This document shows positions 48,968 through 57,140 of a stretch of DNA of 64,000 nt, one piece after another. Origin of the DNA: a virus. The notes under the pieces were generated by a model that did not search any database, had not been told where the DNA came from, and saw only the letters and a program-made list of their open reading frames with translations. How positions within the stretch are numbered: the stretch's first letter is position 1; every line of letters begins with the position of its first letter. The DNA lies in IMG/VR virus record IMGVR_UViG_3300032242_002636, positions 1-64,000 of that record; one strand, written 5' to 3'. The translations under genes and the position numbers were made by a program.

Positions 48968-49603
48968 CTCTTTTTTTAGAAATTCTTTTATTTTCTTAAT
49001 AGCCTCTTTTACAAGAGTTTTTGTCTTTTCACTAGTATAGTAGCGTGTTTTATAAGAATCAATTCGATCAAAAAAGTCACCAGACCAGATTATTCTTTCC
49101 TCTTCATTCATCATTCTAAATCGATCTAGATTACCAAGACCAATCAAAGCATAAGGATTTACATTATGCTCTCTATAATGCTGCATCCATGTAGGCATTG
49201 ATCTGATTTTATGGTTTAAATAGTCATCAAGCTGTATTCTATTTTTTAAACAGAACATAGCAATGTAGTGAAAACTCTCTTTGATTTTATCCAATTGCTT
49301 TTCAGGAGACTCGTCTTCTCTTTTCTTCATAGCAAGAGAATATGCTCTGATTGCTGGTCTAGTTATAAAGAATTGGATAGGGGGACAATCTTCGTCTGGA
49401 TGTAGCTCTCTAGGTGCTCCAAAAAAATCATCAGGAGTTATATGAGGAAACTTTGAGAAAAATGCATTTAGTTTACGCAGTTGAACTACCAGAGTAGGAC
49501 TTATGTTTGAGAAGTCCTTTCTAGGTTGATACGGTAGTCCATTACGGAAATACTTTAAGAAACAATTGTATATGTTCTTTTCTTGCTGTGAAATATTGCT
49601 CAA
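48947..49603 (-). CDS. hypothetical replication-cluster protein (218 aa)
   Basis: A helical, aromatic protein with LRKLNAFFSKFPHITPDDFFGAPRELHPDEDCPPIQFFITRPAIRAYSLAMKKRE. Its size equals that of T4 helicase loader gp59, and it lies between SSB and the helicase, but the sequence does not show the gp59 pattern. It overlaps the upstream gene by 4 nt. A helicase-loading or structural role is possible. Confidence 0.55.
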   Translation of the reverse strand: MSNISQQEKNIYNCFLKYFRNGLPYQPRKDFSNISPTLVVQLRKLNAFFSKFPHITPDDFFGAPRELHPDEDCPPIQFFITRPAIRAYSLAMKKREDESPEKQLDKIKESFHYIAMFCLKNRIQLDDYLNHKIRSMPTWMQHYREHNVNPYALIGLGNLDRFRMMNEEERIIWSGDFFDRIDSYKTRYYTSEKTKTLVKEAIKKIKEFLKKELQTASV

Positions 49604-49908
49604 GGATTGTCGGAAGTTTTTTTGTTAAGTTTTGATCTGAAAATTTTCTTATAGATATTGGGTGTGCTACTAAGATAAGCCTTTATTACGTTTTGTAAAT
49701 TATTTTCTCCTAAAAGTTCAAAATAAATTTTCTGTGTCTTCTTATCTTCTATCAGGAACTTTAAGAAGTTCAAGAAATTAAATTTCTTTTTTCTGGATAT
49801 ACAGACAAAAGAACCGAATTTAAGAGTAATATCCTCAAATTCGGATAAATCAAATACGTTTGATGGGTTTACGATTTCTTCTACTTGTTGTGTGGATGTG
49901 ATGATCAT
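49600..49908 (-). CDS. hypothetical protein (102 aa)
   Basis: It overlaps both neighbours by 4 nt, so it is translationally coupled in the replication operon. The protein is lysine- and phenylalanine-rich (CISRKKKFNFLNFLKFL) and helical toward the end, with no motif. Basic, aromatic composition is compatible with nucleic-acid binding. Confidence 0.55.
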   Translation of the reverse strand: MIITSTQQVEEIVNPSNVFDLSEFEDITLKFGSFVCISRKKKFNFLNFLKFLIEDKKTQKIYFELLGENNLQNVIKAYLSSTPNIYKKIFRSKLNKKTSDNP

Positions 49909-50792
49909 AGTGGTTTTAAATTCTTTGTTATCTCCATGAATATAGGAGTTATCTTTCCTGCTGAAGCATTCGGATGTCCTCCTCCTTCACAGACTTTTTC
50001 AGCAAAAGCACCACAATCAATAGGATTTTCTTGGGTGCATTGTCTTATGGAAACTTTTTCATTCTTTACATTGATAAAGAAAAATAGGTCAGGAGAATAC
50101 TTTTTAATCAGAATCTCCATAACCTGTGGAACTATACGTTCTACCATAGCCGCACAGGTTTTTTTTACCTTTCCACCGATGTTTATCTCACCATAATAGA
50201 CAGGAATCTTTGATGCTTCATCAGCTGCTTCTTTTTTAATAAAGGCTATGGCTCTCTTTTGCTTATCGGTAAATGGTTTCCATCCATTATAGTAATCTTT
50301 TATGAAATCAGAGAATCTATTCTGATATTCACTCCAGAATAAAATATTCAGATCATATGAATAAGGAATCTGTAACTTATAAGAATCAAAGTCATCAATG
50401 ATGGCAACAAGTGTTTTCTGTGCTTCTGTTGCTGTGATGGTTTCTTTGAATAATTTATAGGTTAAAAGTGTATTTGATGAATATTCCTTGTATAAGATTT
50501 TAGCCTTTTTAAACTTTTCTACAAAGGTTTCAGAAGATTTATGATGGTCTATGAATGTTATATGTGACTGATCAAGTTCAGGTAGAAATTCTTCCCTTAA
50601 ACCCAAATCTAACACAAAAGTCTCTGATGGATTATGAGTATTTGTAATCTCCCTTTTCAGTTTTGGGATCTCCATATTAGAAATAGGAGTATACTGAAAT
50701 GAGTCTTCCTGTGGTTTGCTCCACATATAAGCCAGAATACTTCCTGCTCCGTCTAGATCATTGTGAGAGAATAAATGGTGACATTTTGCCAT
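49905..50792 (-). CDS. DHH-family phosphoesterase
   Basis: The N-terminal DHH motifs are FSHNDLDGAGS (8-18) and FIDHHKS (about 80-86), with DDFDSY further on. The DHHA1-like end has EGGGHPNASAGK (about 269-280). This is the plan of RecJ/nanoRNase-type phosphodiesterases, which cleave nucleic acids or short oligonucleotides. Length (295 aa) fits a nanoRNase rather than full RecJ. The context suggests recycling of short oligonucleotides or 5'-end processing. Confidence 0.85.
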   Translation of the reverse strand: MAKCHHLFSHNDLDGAGSILAYMWSKPQEDSFQYTPISNMEIPKLKREITNTHNPSETFVLDLGLREEFLPELDQSHITFIDHHKSSETFVEKFKKAKILYKEYSSNTLLTYKLFKETITATEAQKTLVAIIDDFDSYKLQIPYSYDLNILFWSEYQNRFSDFIKDYYNGWKPFTDKQKRAIAFIKKEAADEASKIPVYYGEINIGGKVKKTCAAMVERIVPQVMEILIKKYSPDLFFFINVKNEKVSIRQCTQENPIDCGAFAEKVCEGGGHPNASAGKITPIFMEITKNLKPL

Positions 50793-50801
50793 ATGGTGTA
50801 C

Positions 50802-50808
50802 TATTTAC
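50802..50808 (-). promoter_or_regulatory. late-type element (GTAAATA)
   Basis: The element is 9 nt before the DHH phosphoesterase start. Confidence 0.4.
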
Positions 50809-50818
50809 AGAGATACTA

Positions 50819-52201
50819 TTAATTGTCATCTGTACTATCTAAATTTTCAATTGCATTAAGAGTATCTGCTATACTATTACTTTTACCATTTTTGAACTTA
50901 TCGGACACAAACATCAAAGATACGTTATCAGGATCTTTGATACTGAGAGTGGGATAATCAATCTCCAAAACAGTGTTACAATCTTTTCTACCGAATCGGT
51001 TCTTCGTGATACCAAGATGGATTATACCAGCATCAAAATCACCATCTTCAGACCAAATAGAGAATTGAGCATCAGCAGTATGAGCAAGACCCATAGATTC
51101 ACTCATCGTTTCTAGACCCGGATTTGCTTCTCCATAAGCACTTCTGTTGGTTTGAGTGGCACTAATCACAGGACACTCAAAATGATATGACATGGCTCTT
51201 ACATGCTCCGTAACAGCCTTAACAGACTCATATGAATTCTTACCTTTCTCAGGTGGAGCAATAAGATTTAGATAGTCGATAACAATTACATCTGGCTTGA
51301 TTCCCTTTCTTACCAATTTGTCTATATATGCCTTAATATGAGCAGGAGTTACTGTCTGTGGAGGAAATTCCTTAACAATAAGCTTTGCTTCACTATGCTT
51401 TGCTTTATAGGAATTTACTTGCTTCTTAAGTGGTTCAATATTAAAAGGCAATTCCTTCTGTGCAATGTTAGAAAACAAGGAACTCATTCGCTTTGAGTAA
51501 ACTTGTTCTGACATTTCCAAAGAGATCAAAACTACTGTTTTATTTTGATTAAGAATATTAGCAGCTATGTTACCCAAAAAGATAGATTTTCCTGAATTTG
51601 TCGTTCCATAGAATACATATAATGCCCTTCCATCAGAAAGGAATCCACCACCAATATGATCATCAAGCCATTTCCAACCAGTAGAAAGTGTTTTGGTAAT
51701 CTTTAAGAGTTCTTTACAATGCTCATCAATATTCTCAAAGTAATCAAATCCGATATTATCAATAAGAGAAATTCCACATGCCTTTTCAAAATCTTCAAGA
51801 ATCTGAGTCGTATTGATAGTTCCAGATTGGACATCGACCGATGTTTTTAGAACAGTATTATAAACTGCTTTCTCTTTCAAGAATCTTTCTGTATTCTTGA
51901 GAAGAACATCTCTGTCATAAGTTTTGTCAATATCAGCAAAACTAAGAGCAACATTTCTAAGTGCCAGTTTTCTTTCAGGTTCTACTAAATGTGCTTTAAG
52001 TTCTGTGATATTTGGTACTTTTCCATGAGCATAAAAATATTGATGAAGAGTCTCAAATACAATTCTAATGTCTTTGTTTTTAAAGTATGAAGGTTTTGCA
52101 TACTCTATAATACTTTCTAGATAGATAGAATCAAAAATAGCATTATAGATCATCATCCTCTCAAAGAGGTCGAAGTCTAAAGGGAGAGTATTTTTTACCA
52201 T
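50819..52201 (-). CDS. replicative DNA helicase (gp41/DnaB-like)
   Basis: Walker A is YGTTNSGKS (about 198-206), with LISLEMSEQVYSKR behind it. Walker B is in DVIVIDYLNLI (about 303-313), and ATQTNRSAYG and the arginine-rich KNRFGRK segment complete the RecA-like core. An N-terminal helical domain of about 170 residues corresponds to the DnaB/gp41 collar region. It unwinds the fork as a hexamer. The gene has its own early-type promoter 8 nt from the ATG. Confidence 0.9.
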   Translation of the reverse strand: MVKNTLPLDFDLFERMMIYNAIFDSIYLESIIEYAKPSYFKNKDIRIVFETLHQYFYAHGKVPNITELKAHLVEPERKLALRNVALSFADIDKTYDRDVLLKNTERFLKEKAVYNTVLKTSVDVQSGTINTTQILEDFEKACGISLIDNIGFDYFENIDEHCKELLKITKTLSTGWKWLDDHIGGGFLSDGRALYVFYGTTNSGKSIFLGNIAANILNQNKTVVLISLEMSEQVYSKRMSSLFSNIAQKELPFNIEPLKKQVNSYKAKHSEAKLIVKEFPPQTVTPAHIKAYIDKLVRKGIKPDVIVIDYLNLIAPPEKGKNSYESVKAVTEHVRAMSYHFECPVISATQTNRSAYGEANPGLETMSESMGLAHTADAQFSIWSEDGDFDAGIIHLGITKNRFGRKDCNTVLEIDYPTLSIKDPDNVSLMFVSDKFKNGKSNSIADTLNAIENLDSTDDN

Positions 52202-52209
52202 ATCAGCAT

Positions 52210-52238
52210 ATTATAGATTGCTTTGATGATATTAACAA
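52210..52238 (-). promoter_or_regulatory. early-type promoter of the helicase gene
   Basis: TTGTTA and TATAAT are separated by 17 nt, with ATG 8 nt after the -10 box. Confidence 0.7.
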
Positions 52239-52243
52239 CGCTT

Positions 52244-53341
52244 TTATTCTTCTCTCTTAAATTTAAGCTCTGATTGGAGTTTTTCTTCTAGCTTTGGAAG
52301 AATCTTTGCCCAAGCAGCATCATCATCTTTCCAATCCTTGTAAAATCCAAGGACTTCCTCACCGACAACATAACGATGACCTTGCTTTGTAATAACACCA
52401 TATCCCTCTGCCATCTCAAGAAGACCAGAATACTTTGAAATTCCAGTTCGGAAGTTCAGATACATTTCAGCCTCAAGGAAAGGAGGAACAAAGCGATTCT
52501 TGGTAGTCAATGCCCTCATGGTAAGTCCATTAACATCCTTGGAGAGAGGAGTAGTTTCGTCTGAAGCATTCTTGTTGTCAGATTTTCCCACACGCTCTTG
52601 CTTGGTTGCCATCTGAACTAGCACAGAGGACATATACAGAGGTCCAGAACCACCAGACTGACTCTTTATTAGTGTAGGATAAAGAGCACCGGGATTGTCA
52701 TATGTATGATTGGTAAAGACAACAGGGCAATTAGCTTTAGCAGCAGCATGAGTAATTGCTCTAAGCATACTCTTGAGAGAGACTGCTCTTGCTCCCATGT
52801 CAGCAGAATCTTTACCGTCTTCAATAACCTTTGCCTCTCTTGCAGAAATAAGATTACCAAGAGAGTCGATTGCAATCATCACCTTTCCCTGAAGTTTATT
52901 TTCAACAACAGTCTTTAAGAATTTAACAATCTGATTACGACACTCCTCAATAATCTCAATAGGACAATGCTTAATCTTTGCAGGATCACAACCAAGACTC
53001 TCGGCAGTATCCTTGTCCAAAGCATTTTCTGTATCAAAGTAGACTACATGCATACTTTTCTTCTGAGCATTAGCCATGATCTTATTAACCATGAGAGTCT
53101 TTCCGCAAGCCTGTGGACCTGCAAAACCAATAATTCTTCCCATAGGAATTCCACCATAGAGAGAACCTGAAATAATTGCATTAAGAGCCATACAACCTGT
53201 ATCAATCCACTCCTTAACGGTGGACAAGGTATTCTCATCCAAAAATTGAGCATCGGGATTAAGATCATCTAGGATCTTAAATGCATCTTTAATATCACCA
53301 CTGAACTCTGTATCTTCTGTTTCGTTTTTCTTTTTAGCCAT
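52244..53341 (-). CDS. uvsX: RecA/UvsX-like recombinase
   Basis: Walker A is GPQACGKT (75-82), Walker B lies in VMIAIDSLGNL (about 152), and DMGARAVSLKSMLRAI and QSGGSGPLYMSS complete the RecA core. The start is MAKKKNETED. An in-frame ATG nine codons earlier would lie in the promoter -10/spacer region and is rejected. At 365 aa it is slightly shorter than T4 UvsX. It forms filaments for strand exchange in recombination-dependent replication. Confidence 0.9.
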   Translation of the reverse strand: MAKKKNETEDTEFSGDIKDAFKILDDLNPDAQFLDENTLSTVKEWIDTGCMALNAIISGSLYGGIPMGRIIGFAGPQACGKTLMVNKIMANAQKKSMHVVYFDTENALDKDTAESLGCDPAKIKHCPIEIIEECRNQIVKFLKTVVENKLQGKVMIAIDSLGNLISAREAKVIEDGKDSADMGARAVSLKSMLRAITHAAAKANCPVVFTNHTYDNPGALYPTLIKSQSGGSGPLYMSSVLVQMATKQERVGKSDNKNASDETTPLSKDVNGLTMRALTTKNRFVPPFLEAEMYLNFRTGISKYSGLLEMAEGYGVITKQGHRYVVGEEVLGFYKDWKDDDAAWAKILPKLEEKLQSELKFKREE

Positions 53342-53347
53342 ATCAAT

Positions 53348-53375
53348 ATAATAACACAAAATCCACAAAAGTCAA
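53348..53375 (-). promoter_or_regulatory. early-type promoter of uvsX
   Basis: TTGACT and TATTAT are separated by 16 nt, with ATG 6 nt after the -10 box. The -35 box lies in the loop of a terminator hairpin. Confidence 0.75.
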
Positions 53376-53391
53376 AGACCTTTGTGGATTT
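53359..53391 (-). terminator. hairpin terminator overlapping the uvsX promoter
   Basis: AAATCCACAAA and TTTGTGGATTT are perfect 11-bp arms around an 11-nt loop, followed on the minus strand by a T-rich tract. It can terminate the upstream gene while the same bases hold the -35 box and spacer of uvsX. Confidence 0.7.
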
Positions 53392-53424
53392 GTACTGGTT
53401 TCTTTTTTTGGATGCGATTACGAA

Positions 53425-53829
53425 TTACTCATCAAAAAGGTTTATGATAGCTGGATTAGCTTGTGTTGCTCCAGCAGGTGTTACCTCACCAGCGGTGGGT
53501 GGTACAAAGATGTTGCTCTTGTTGAACATCTGATCATACTGAGCCTTCAGACGGAAATCAAAAGCCTCAATATCGGTCTCGGTGATGCTATTCTTCTTGA
53601 ATGAGAAGATAACATCTCCACTCTTATCTGCTAAGAACTCACGGAAGAAGATAGGAAGAAGCTGAACTGACATTCTTCCACTCTGGTCTTGTGGTACTAC
53701 ATGGAGTACAACTGGATTCTTAACAGCCAAGACTGTTTCAGTGGTTTTACTTGCATCCTTTTCGCCTACAATCGTTCTACCGACTGTATCAAGGAATGTT
53801 ACTATGGTTGTTGTTTCTGTTTCGCTCAT
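53425..53829 (-). CDS. conserved small beta-rich phage protein (134 aa)
   Basis: The sequence TFLDTVGRTIVGE...TVLAVKNPVVLHVVPQDQSGRMSVQLLPIFFREFLADK reads like a small beta-barrel (Lsm-like) conserved protein found in many phages, with a flexible Pro/Ala-rich end. Function is unknown. It lies between ThyX and UvsX and has an early-type promoter. Confidence 0.65.
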   Translation of the reverse strand: MSETETTTIVTFLDTVGRTIVGEKDASKTTETVLAVKNPVVLHVVPQDQSGRMSVQLLPIFFREFLADKSGDVIFSFKKNSITETDIEAFDFRLKAQYDQMFNKSNIFVPPTAGEVTPAGATQANPAIINLFDE

Positions 53830-53838
53830 ATGTTTTAT

Positions 53839-53866
53839 ATTTTACTACAAGTTAGTTATAAGTCAA
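53839..53866 (-). promoter_or_regulatory. early-type promoter
   Basis: TTGACT and TAAAAT are separated by 16 nt, with ATG 9 nt after the -10 box. It overlaps the thyX stop region. Confidence 0.6.
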
Positions 53867-54512
53867 CTGACTTTTTCCAATTTAATGCTTCACTAGTATT
53901 AGGAAATATATCAATTAATATATCTTTAATAGCAATAGCAATCTCTCTATGTTCTAATTGAGTATCTTCGTTTGATCTAAGATCAACATAATGTGTCCAG
54001 CTTCTAAGGTTTCCTGTCATGTACATAGTTGTTTGTGTACAAAGAGGAAGAATCATACGAGCACATTCTTTTGCTGCACCTTTCTTTATAAGTTTATCAT
54101 ACAATTCAGCACCAGTTACCAAATAATTTTTAAGATTTTCCAAATCATTATCACTAAGATCCATTAAATCTGCACTGGATTGTCTGTTTTTATCTGCTTG
54201 CTTCCTTACTTGGAAAGATTCAAAGTCTGTAACCTCACTATATCTCTGACTAAATTCTTGAAAGCAAAAACTTCTATGACGAAGAATCTGTGCAGCAATT
54301 GCTCTTGAGGTGACAATTTGAAACGTCAAAGAAACTTGTTCAAATGGCGACCAGTGCTTATGTTTTATAAGATAAGCAAGTAACTTTGGTGCTGTTTCGG
54401 TATTCATCTGATTAGATGGATTGGAAACTCTTGCTATGTAGCTTATAAGATCTTCAGGGGAAAGAATACCTTCGATTACTGGTTGAGTTAGACTTATTAA
54501 TTTTACGTTCAT
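53856..54512 (-). CDS. thyX: flavin-dependent thymidylate synthase ThyX
   Basis: The family motif RHR-x7-S is exact: RHRSFCFQEFS (78-88), followed by QRYSE. HWSPFEQVSLTFQI (about 53-66) precedes it, and the C-terminal WTHYVDLRSNEDTQLEHREIA completes the fold. ThyX methylates dUMP to dTMP using folate and FAD/NADPH and fits with the dCMP deaminase and RNR here. It has a TTGATT/TATAAT promoter with ATG 6 nt after the -10 box. Confidence 0.93.
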   Translation of the reverse strand: MNVKLISLTQPVIEGILSPEDLISYIARVSNPSNQMNTETAPKLLAYLIKHKHWSPFEQVSLTFQIVTSRAIAAQILRHRSFCFQEFSQRYSEVTDFESFQVRKQADKNRQSSADLMDLSDNDLENLKNYLVTGAELYDKLIKKGAAKECARMILPLCTQTTMYMTGNLRSWTHYVDLRSNEDTQLEHREIAIAIKDILIDIFPNTSEALNWKKSVDL

Positions 54513-54518
54513 ACCAAT

Positions 54519-54546
54519 ATTATAAACTATTATGAGAATAAATCAA
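54519..54546 (-). promoter_or_regulatory. early-type promoter of thyX
   Basis: TTGATT and TATAAT are separated by 16 nt, with ATG after 6 nt. The -35 box is inside the end of the polymerase gene. Confidence 0.75.
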
Positions 54547-57103
54547 TAAGATCAGTATGAACTTGCATGGTAACTTGAGGAAGATCCCATCCTATACAAT
54601 CATATAATCTTTCAATCGGAGGAGTTACGCTTTTATTAAACATTTTTTCGTAATCTATCGTGAAAACATCAGAAAGTTCTTTAGGAAATTCGTCTAAGAA
54701 TGCCATTGAACTAAAATTAAAAGGATTTCTAGCAGGATAAAACCATTTTATTTTAATACCACTTCCAATAGACTCATATTTTGATGTTAAATCATAATGT
54801 TTCAACATTTCATTGAAATGAATGGCTCCTTTTGAATGTACAGGAGTTCCTTTTCCAATTTTTCCATCATCTCCAATCTTTCTTTCCTGTTTTCCTAGAT
54901 CTGAAATGTTACTACGGAAAGAAATATCTTGAATAGGCATACTACAAAACTTGTCATATGCCTCTTTTAAGATTTTATTGGATGCTGACTTGTCTTGAGA
55001 AAGAATCGCAAGCTCAATAACATTTTTAATCAGGCTTTTTGTGGCTTCTGAGAAAGAAGAACGCACAACTTCAACACCTACATATTTAAATGGATTTTTA
55101 GGAACAACTCCTTCTGATTCCAGAACATGCATAATGTATCTCTTCTTTTCCATGAAGACCGCAACATCACAAACAGCTTCTTGTTTGAAAATAAATCTAG
55201 GATCTATGGATTTAAGATCAATCTTTGCCCAATCAATGATTTCTTTATTAAGATAATTACCAATATCTTTAATAACCTTACGAGCTTCATCGGTTATCTT
55301 TCCGTTTTCCAATAATTTTATGTTTAGATGATTTAGAATAGGTTGGAAAGAGAAGTAAGCACTATCAGTATCACCATATTTGTAAATATCCTTCTTTTCA
55401 CAAGACAATCCTTGGTTTAACGCATAGTTATATACGATTTCAGATGCTTGTTTAACGACTGATTGACCAGTTAAGGTGATACTTGCGGCATGATCAATGT
55501 CATATAAAGGAGAATAACGCTGTCCAAAGACACCATAGATGGAGTTTAGAATGAGTTTATAGACGTTTTGGATGGTATCTAGGTCTAGAATCCTCTCTTC
55601 TATCTTTTCAAGCTGAGAGGGATCTTTAATTTTCTTAGATTCCTTCTTTAATTCGATCATTTTGTTCTTTGCATCAACACGTTCCGTATAAAGACGATCA
55701 ATAAACTTAGGAACAACACCTTGAAACTTCTGTGTGTACAGAACATTATACTTTGAAACAGAAAGTTGTTCCTTTTTTACAAGTCTTTGGAACTTTTCTT
55801 CTTCTAAAGTAACTATTTTGTTGTTTGAAAGTCTTAATGTATAGTTTCCATCCTCTACAAGAGTGATTTTACCTATTTTTGTCTCTGGAGAGACGTTAAG
55901 GGAGATGATTGTGTTAGGATATAGACTGTTTGCATCATAACTAACGACTGCTTTACTCAAACCACGCTCTGGTTCATGTACATATCCACCTACATAATCA
56001 GTTTCTCCTTCATCTAGCTTGAATGTAGGTATAATCATACCATCTTTTGATGCCTGATGAGCGATTGCACCAGTAATAAGTGACACTTTACCTAATGATT
56101 GCTCAAAAGGAATGAATCCTTTGTATGAAAGTGTACGAATTAGTTTGATATACTTGAGCTTTTCATCAAGTTTTACCAGCAATCTTACGTCTTGGATGTT
56201 GTAATCAACGAATTTTTTCCAATCAGTATCAGAAAGTGTTGATAAATTGGTTGCTCCGATATCAACCTTAGTCTCTCCAAGCTCATATTGACCAATATAA
56301 CCCAATTTATATGACTCTCTATCACTCCTTGCAAAGGATTTATAGGCTTCCATGTAATCAATACAGCTTAATCCTCTGATATACCAGCGATTGATTACTT
56401 TTCCGAACTTATCTACACCAACATTCTCTCTATAAAAGATAGAATTAACAGGAGAAAGTCTTGCTGCATCCTCTGAACTGAGGACATTATGCAAACGAGT
56501 CATGATATATGGAATATCGAACCCACTTGAGTTCCATCCAACCAATATATCAGGTGGATCTGCTTCCCAAAACATCAAGAATCGTTGAATTAATTCTATC
56601 TCAGACTTACAATGAAAGTATTTTACATTAGAATCCGAAGGAGTATACGGCTTAAGTCCCCATGTATAGTAGGTATCATTAAGAGTATTGTAAATTGTGA
56701 TGAGATTTATAGGATCTTCTGCTTTTTCTGGAACAGGAAATGATCCTGTTGAGTAGGTTTCGATATCGAAGAAGTAAACCTTAAGAGGAAACTGTCCAAA
56801 GTTTGGGTTATCTATCTCATCTTTGTATGTACTGAGAAGAAAGTCTTGGTCACAACCTATGTTATGGAACAATCTCTTTATAGGAGTCTCGTTTACAAAT
56901 TTATTCCTTTCAAATTGATTCTTGAAAGTCAGTTTTCTCAATGGAGTATTGAAAATAGAGACTCCATCTGTTGCTTTGGGTGACTCTACAAACAGATGAG
57001 GCTCATAACTACTTTCAATCTTAATACGATTACCGTTTTCATCCCATGTCCAGAGATGAATTAACTGGTTTTTGCTATCGTAATATACATTTCTCCACGC
57101 CAT
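54530..57103 (-). CDS. family B DNA polymerase (gp43-like)
   Basis: All core motifs are present. Exo I is FFDIETYSTG (about 110), exo II NSSGFDIPYI, exo III YNIQDVRLL, polymerase A SYDANSLYPNTI, B KLILNSIYGVFG and C YGDTDSAYF. At 857 aa it is close to T4 gp43 (898 aa). The end, HTDLIDLFS, looks like a clamp-binding peptide. The 3'-5' exonuclease is complete, so it should proofread. A perfect 9-bp palindrome with a -10 box lies just before the ATG. Confidence 0.94.
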   Translation of the reverse strand: MAWRNVYYDSKNQLIHLWTWDENGNRIKIESSYEPHLFVESPKATDGVSIFNTPLRKLTFKNQFERNKFVNETPIKRLFHNIGCDQDFLLSTYKDEIDNPNFGQFPLKVYFFDIETYSTGSFPVPEKAEDPINLITIYNTLNDTYYTWGLKPYTPSDSNVKYFHCKSEIELIQRFLMFWEADPPDILVGWNSSGFDIPYIMTRLHNVLSSEDAARLSPVNSIFYRENVGVDKFGKVINRWYIRGLSCIDYMEAYKSFARSDRESYKLGYIGQYELGETKVDIGATNLSTLSDTDWKKFVDYNIQDVRLLVKLDEKLKYIKLIRTLSYKGFIPFEQSLGKVSLITGAIAHQASKDGMIIPTFKLDEGETDYVGGYVHEPERGLSKAVVSYDANSLYPNTIISLNVSPETKIGKITLVEDGNYTLRLSNNKIVTLEEEKFQRLVKKEQLSVSKYNVLYTQKFQGVVPKFIDRLYTERVDAKNKMIELKKESKKIKDPSQLEKIEERILDLDTIQNVYKLILNSIYGVFGQRYSPLYDIDHAASITLTGQSVVKQASEIVYNYALNQGLSCEKKDIYKYGDTDSAYFSFQPILNHLNIKLLENGKITDEARKVIKDIGNYLNKEIIDWAKIDLKSIDPRFIFKQEAVCDVAVFMEKKRYIMHVLESEGVVPKNPFKYVGVEVVRSSFSEATKSLIKNVIELAILSQDKSASNKILKEAYDKFCSMPIQDISFRSNISDLGKQERKIGDDGKIGKGTPVHSKGAIHFNEMLKHYDLTSKYESIGSGIKIKWFYPARNPFNFSSMAFLDEFPKELSDVFTIDYEKMFNKSVTPPIERLYDCIGWDLPQVTMQVHTDLIDLFS

Positions 57104-57122
57104 AGAGAGTATTATACTCTCT
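57104..57122 (-). promoter_or_regulatory. palindrome at the DNA polymerase start, putative operator
   Basis: AGAGAGTAT and ATACTCTCT are perfect arms around one A, directly before the ATG. In RNA a 7-bp stem with an AUAAU loop can form. T4 gp43 represses its own translation by binding such a hairpin at the start. Confidence 0.6.
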
Positions 57123-57140
57123 GCTCTGGGTTATTTGCAA
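57111..57140 (-). promoter_or_regulatory. early-type promoter of the DNA polymerase gene
   Basis: TTGCAA and TATAAT are separated by 18 nt, with ATG 7 nt after the -10 box, which is the centre of the palindrome. Confidence 0.55.

Noticed and set aside
53342-53368. N-terminal extension of the UvsX-like protein by nine residues
   Set aside because: The extra codons overlap the -10 box and spacer of the promoter, and the ATG at 53341 fits the 6-nt rule.
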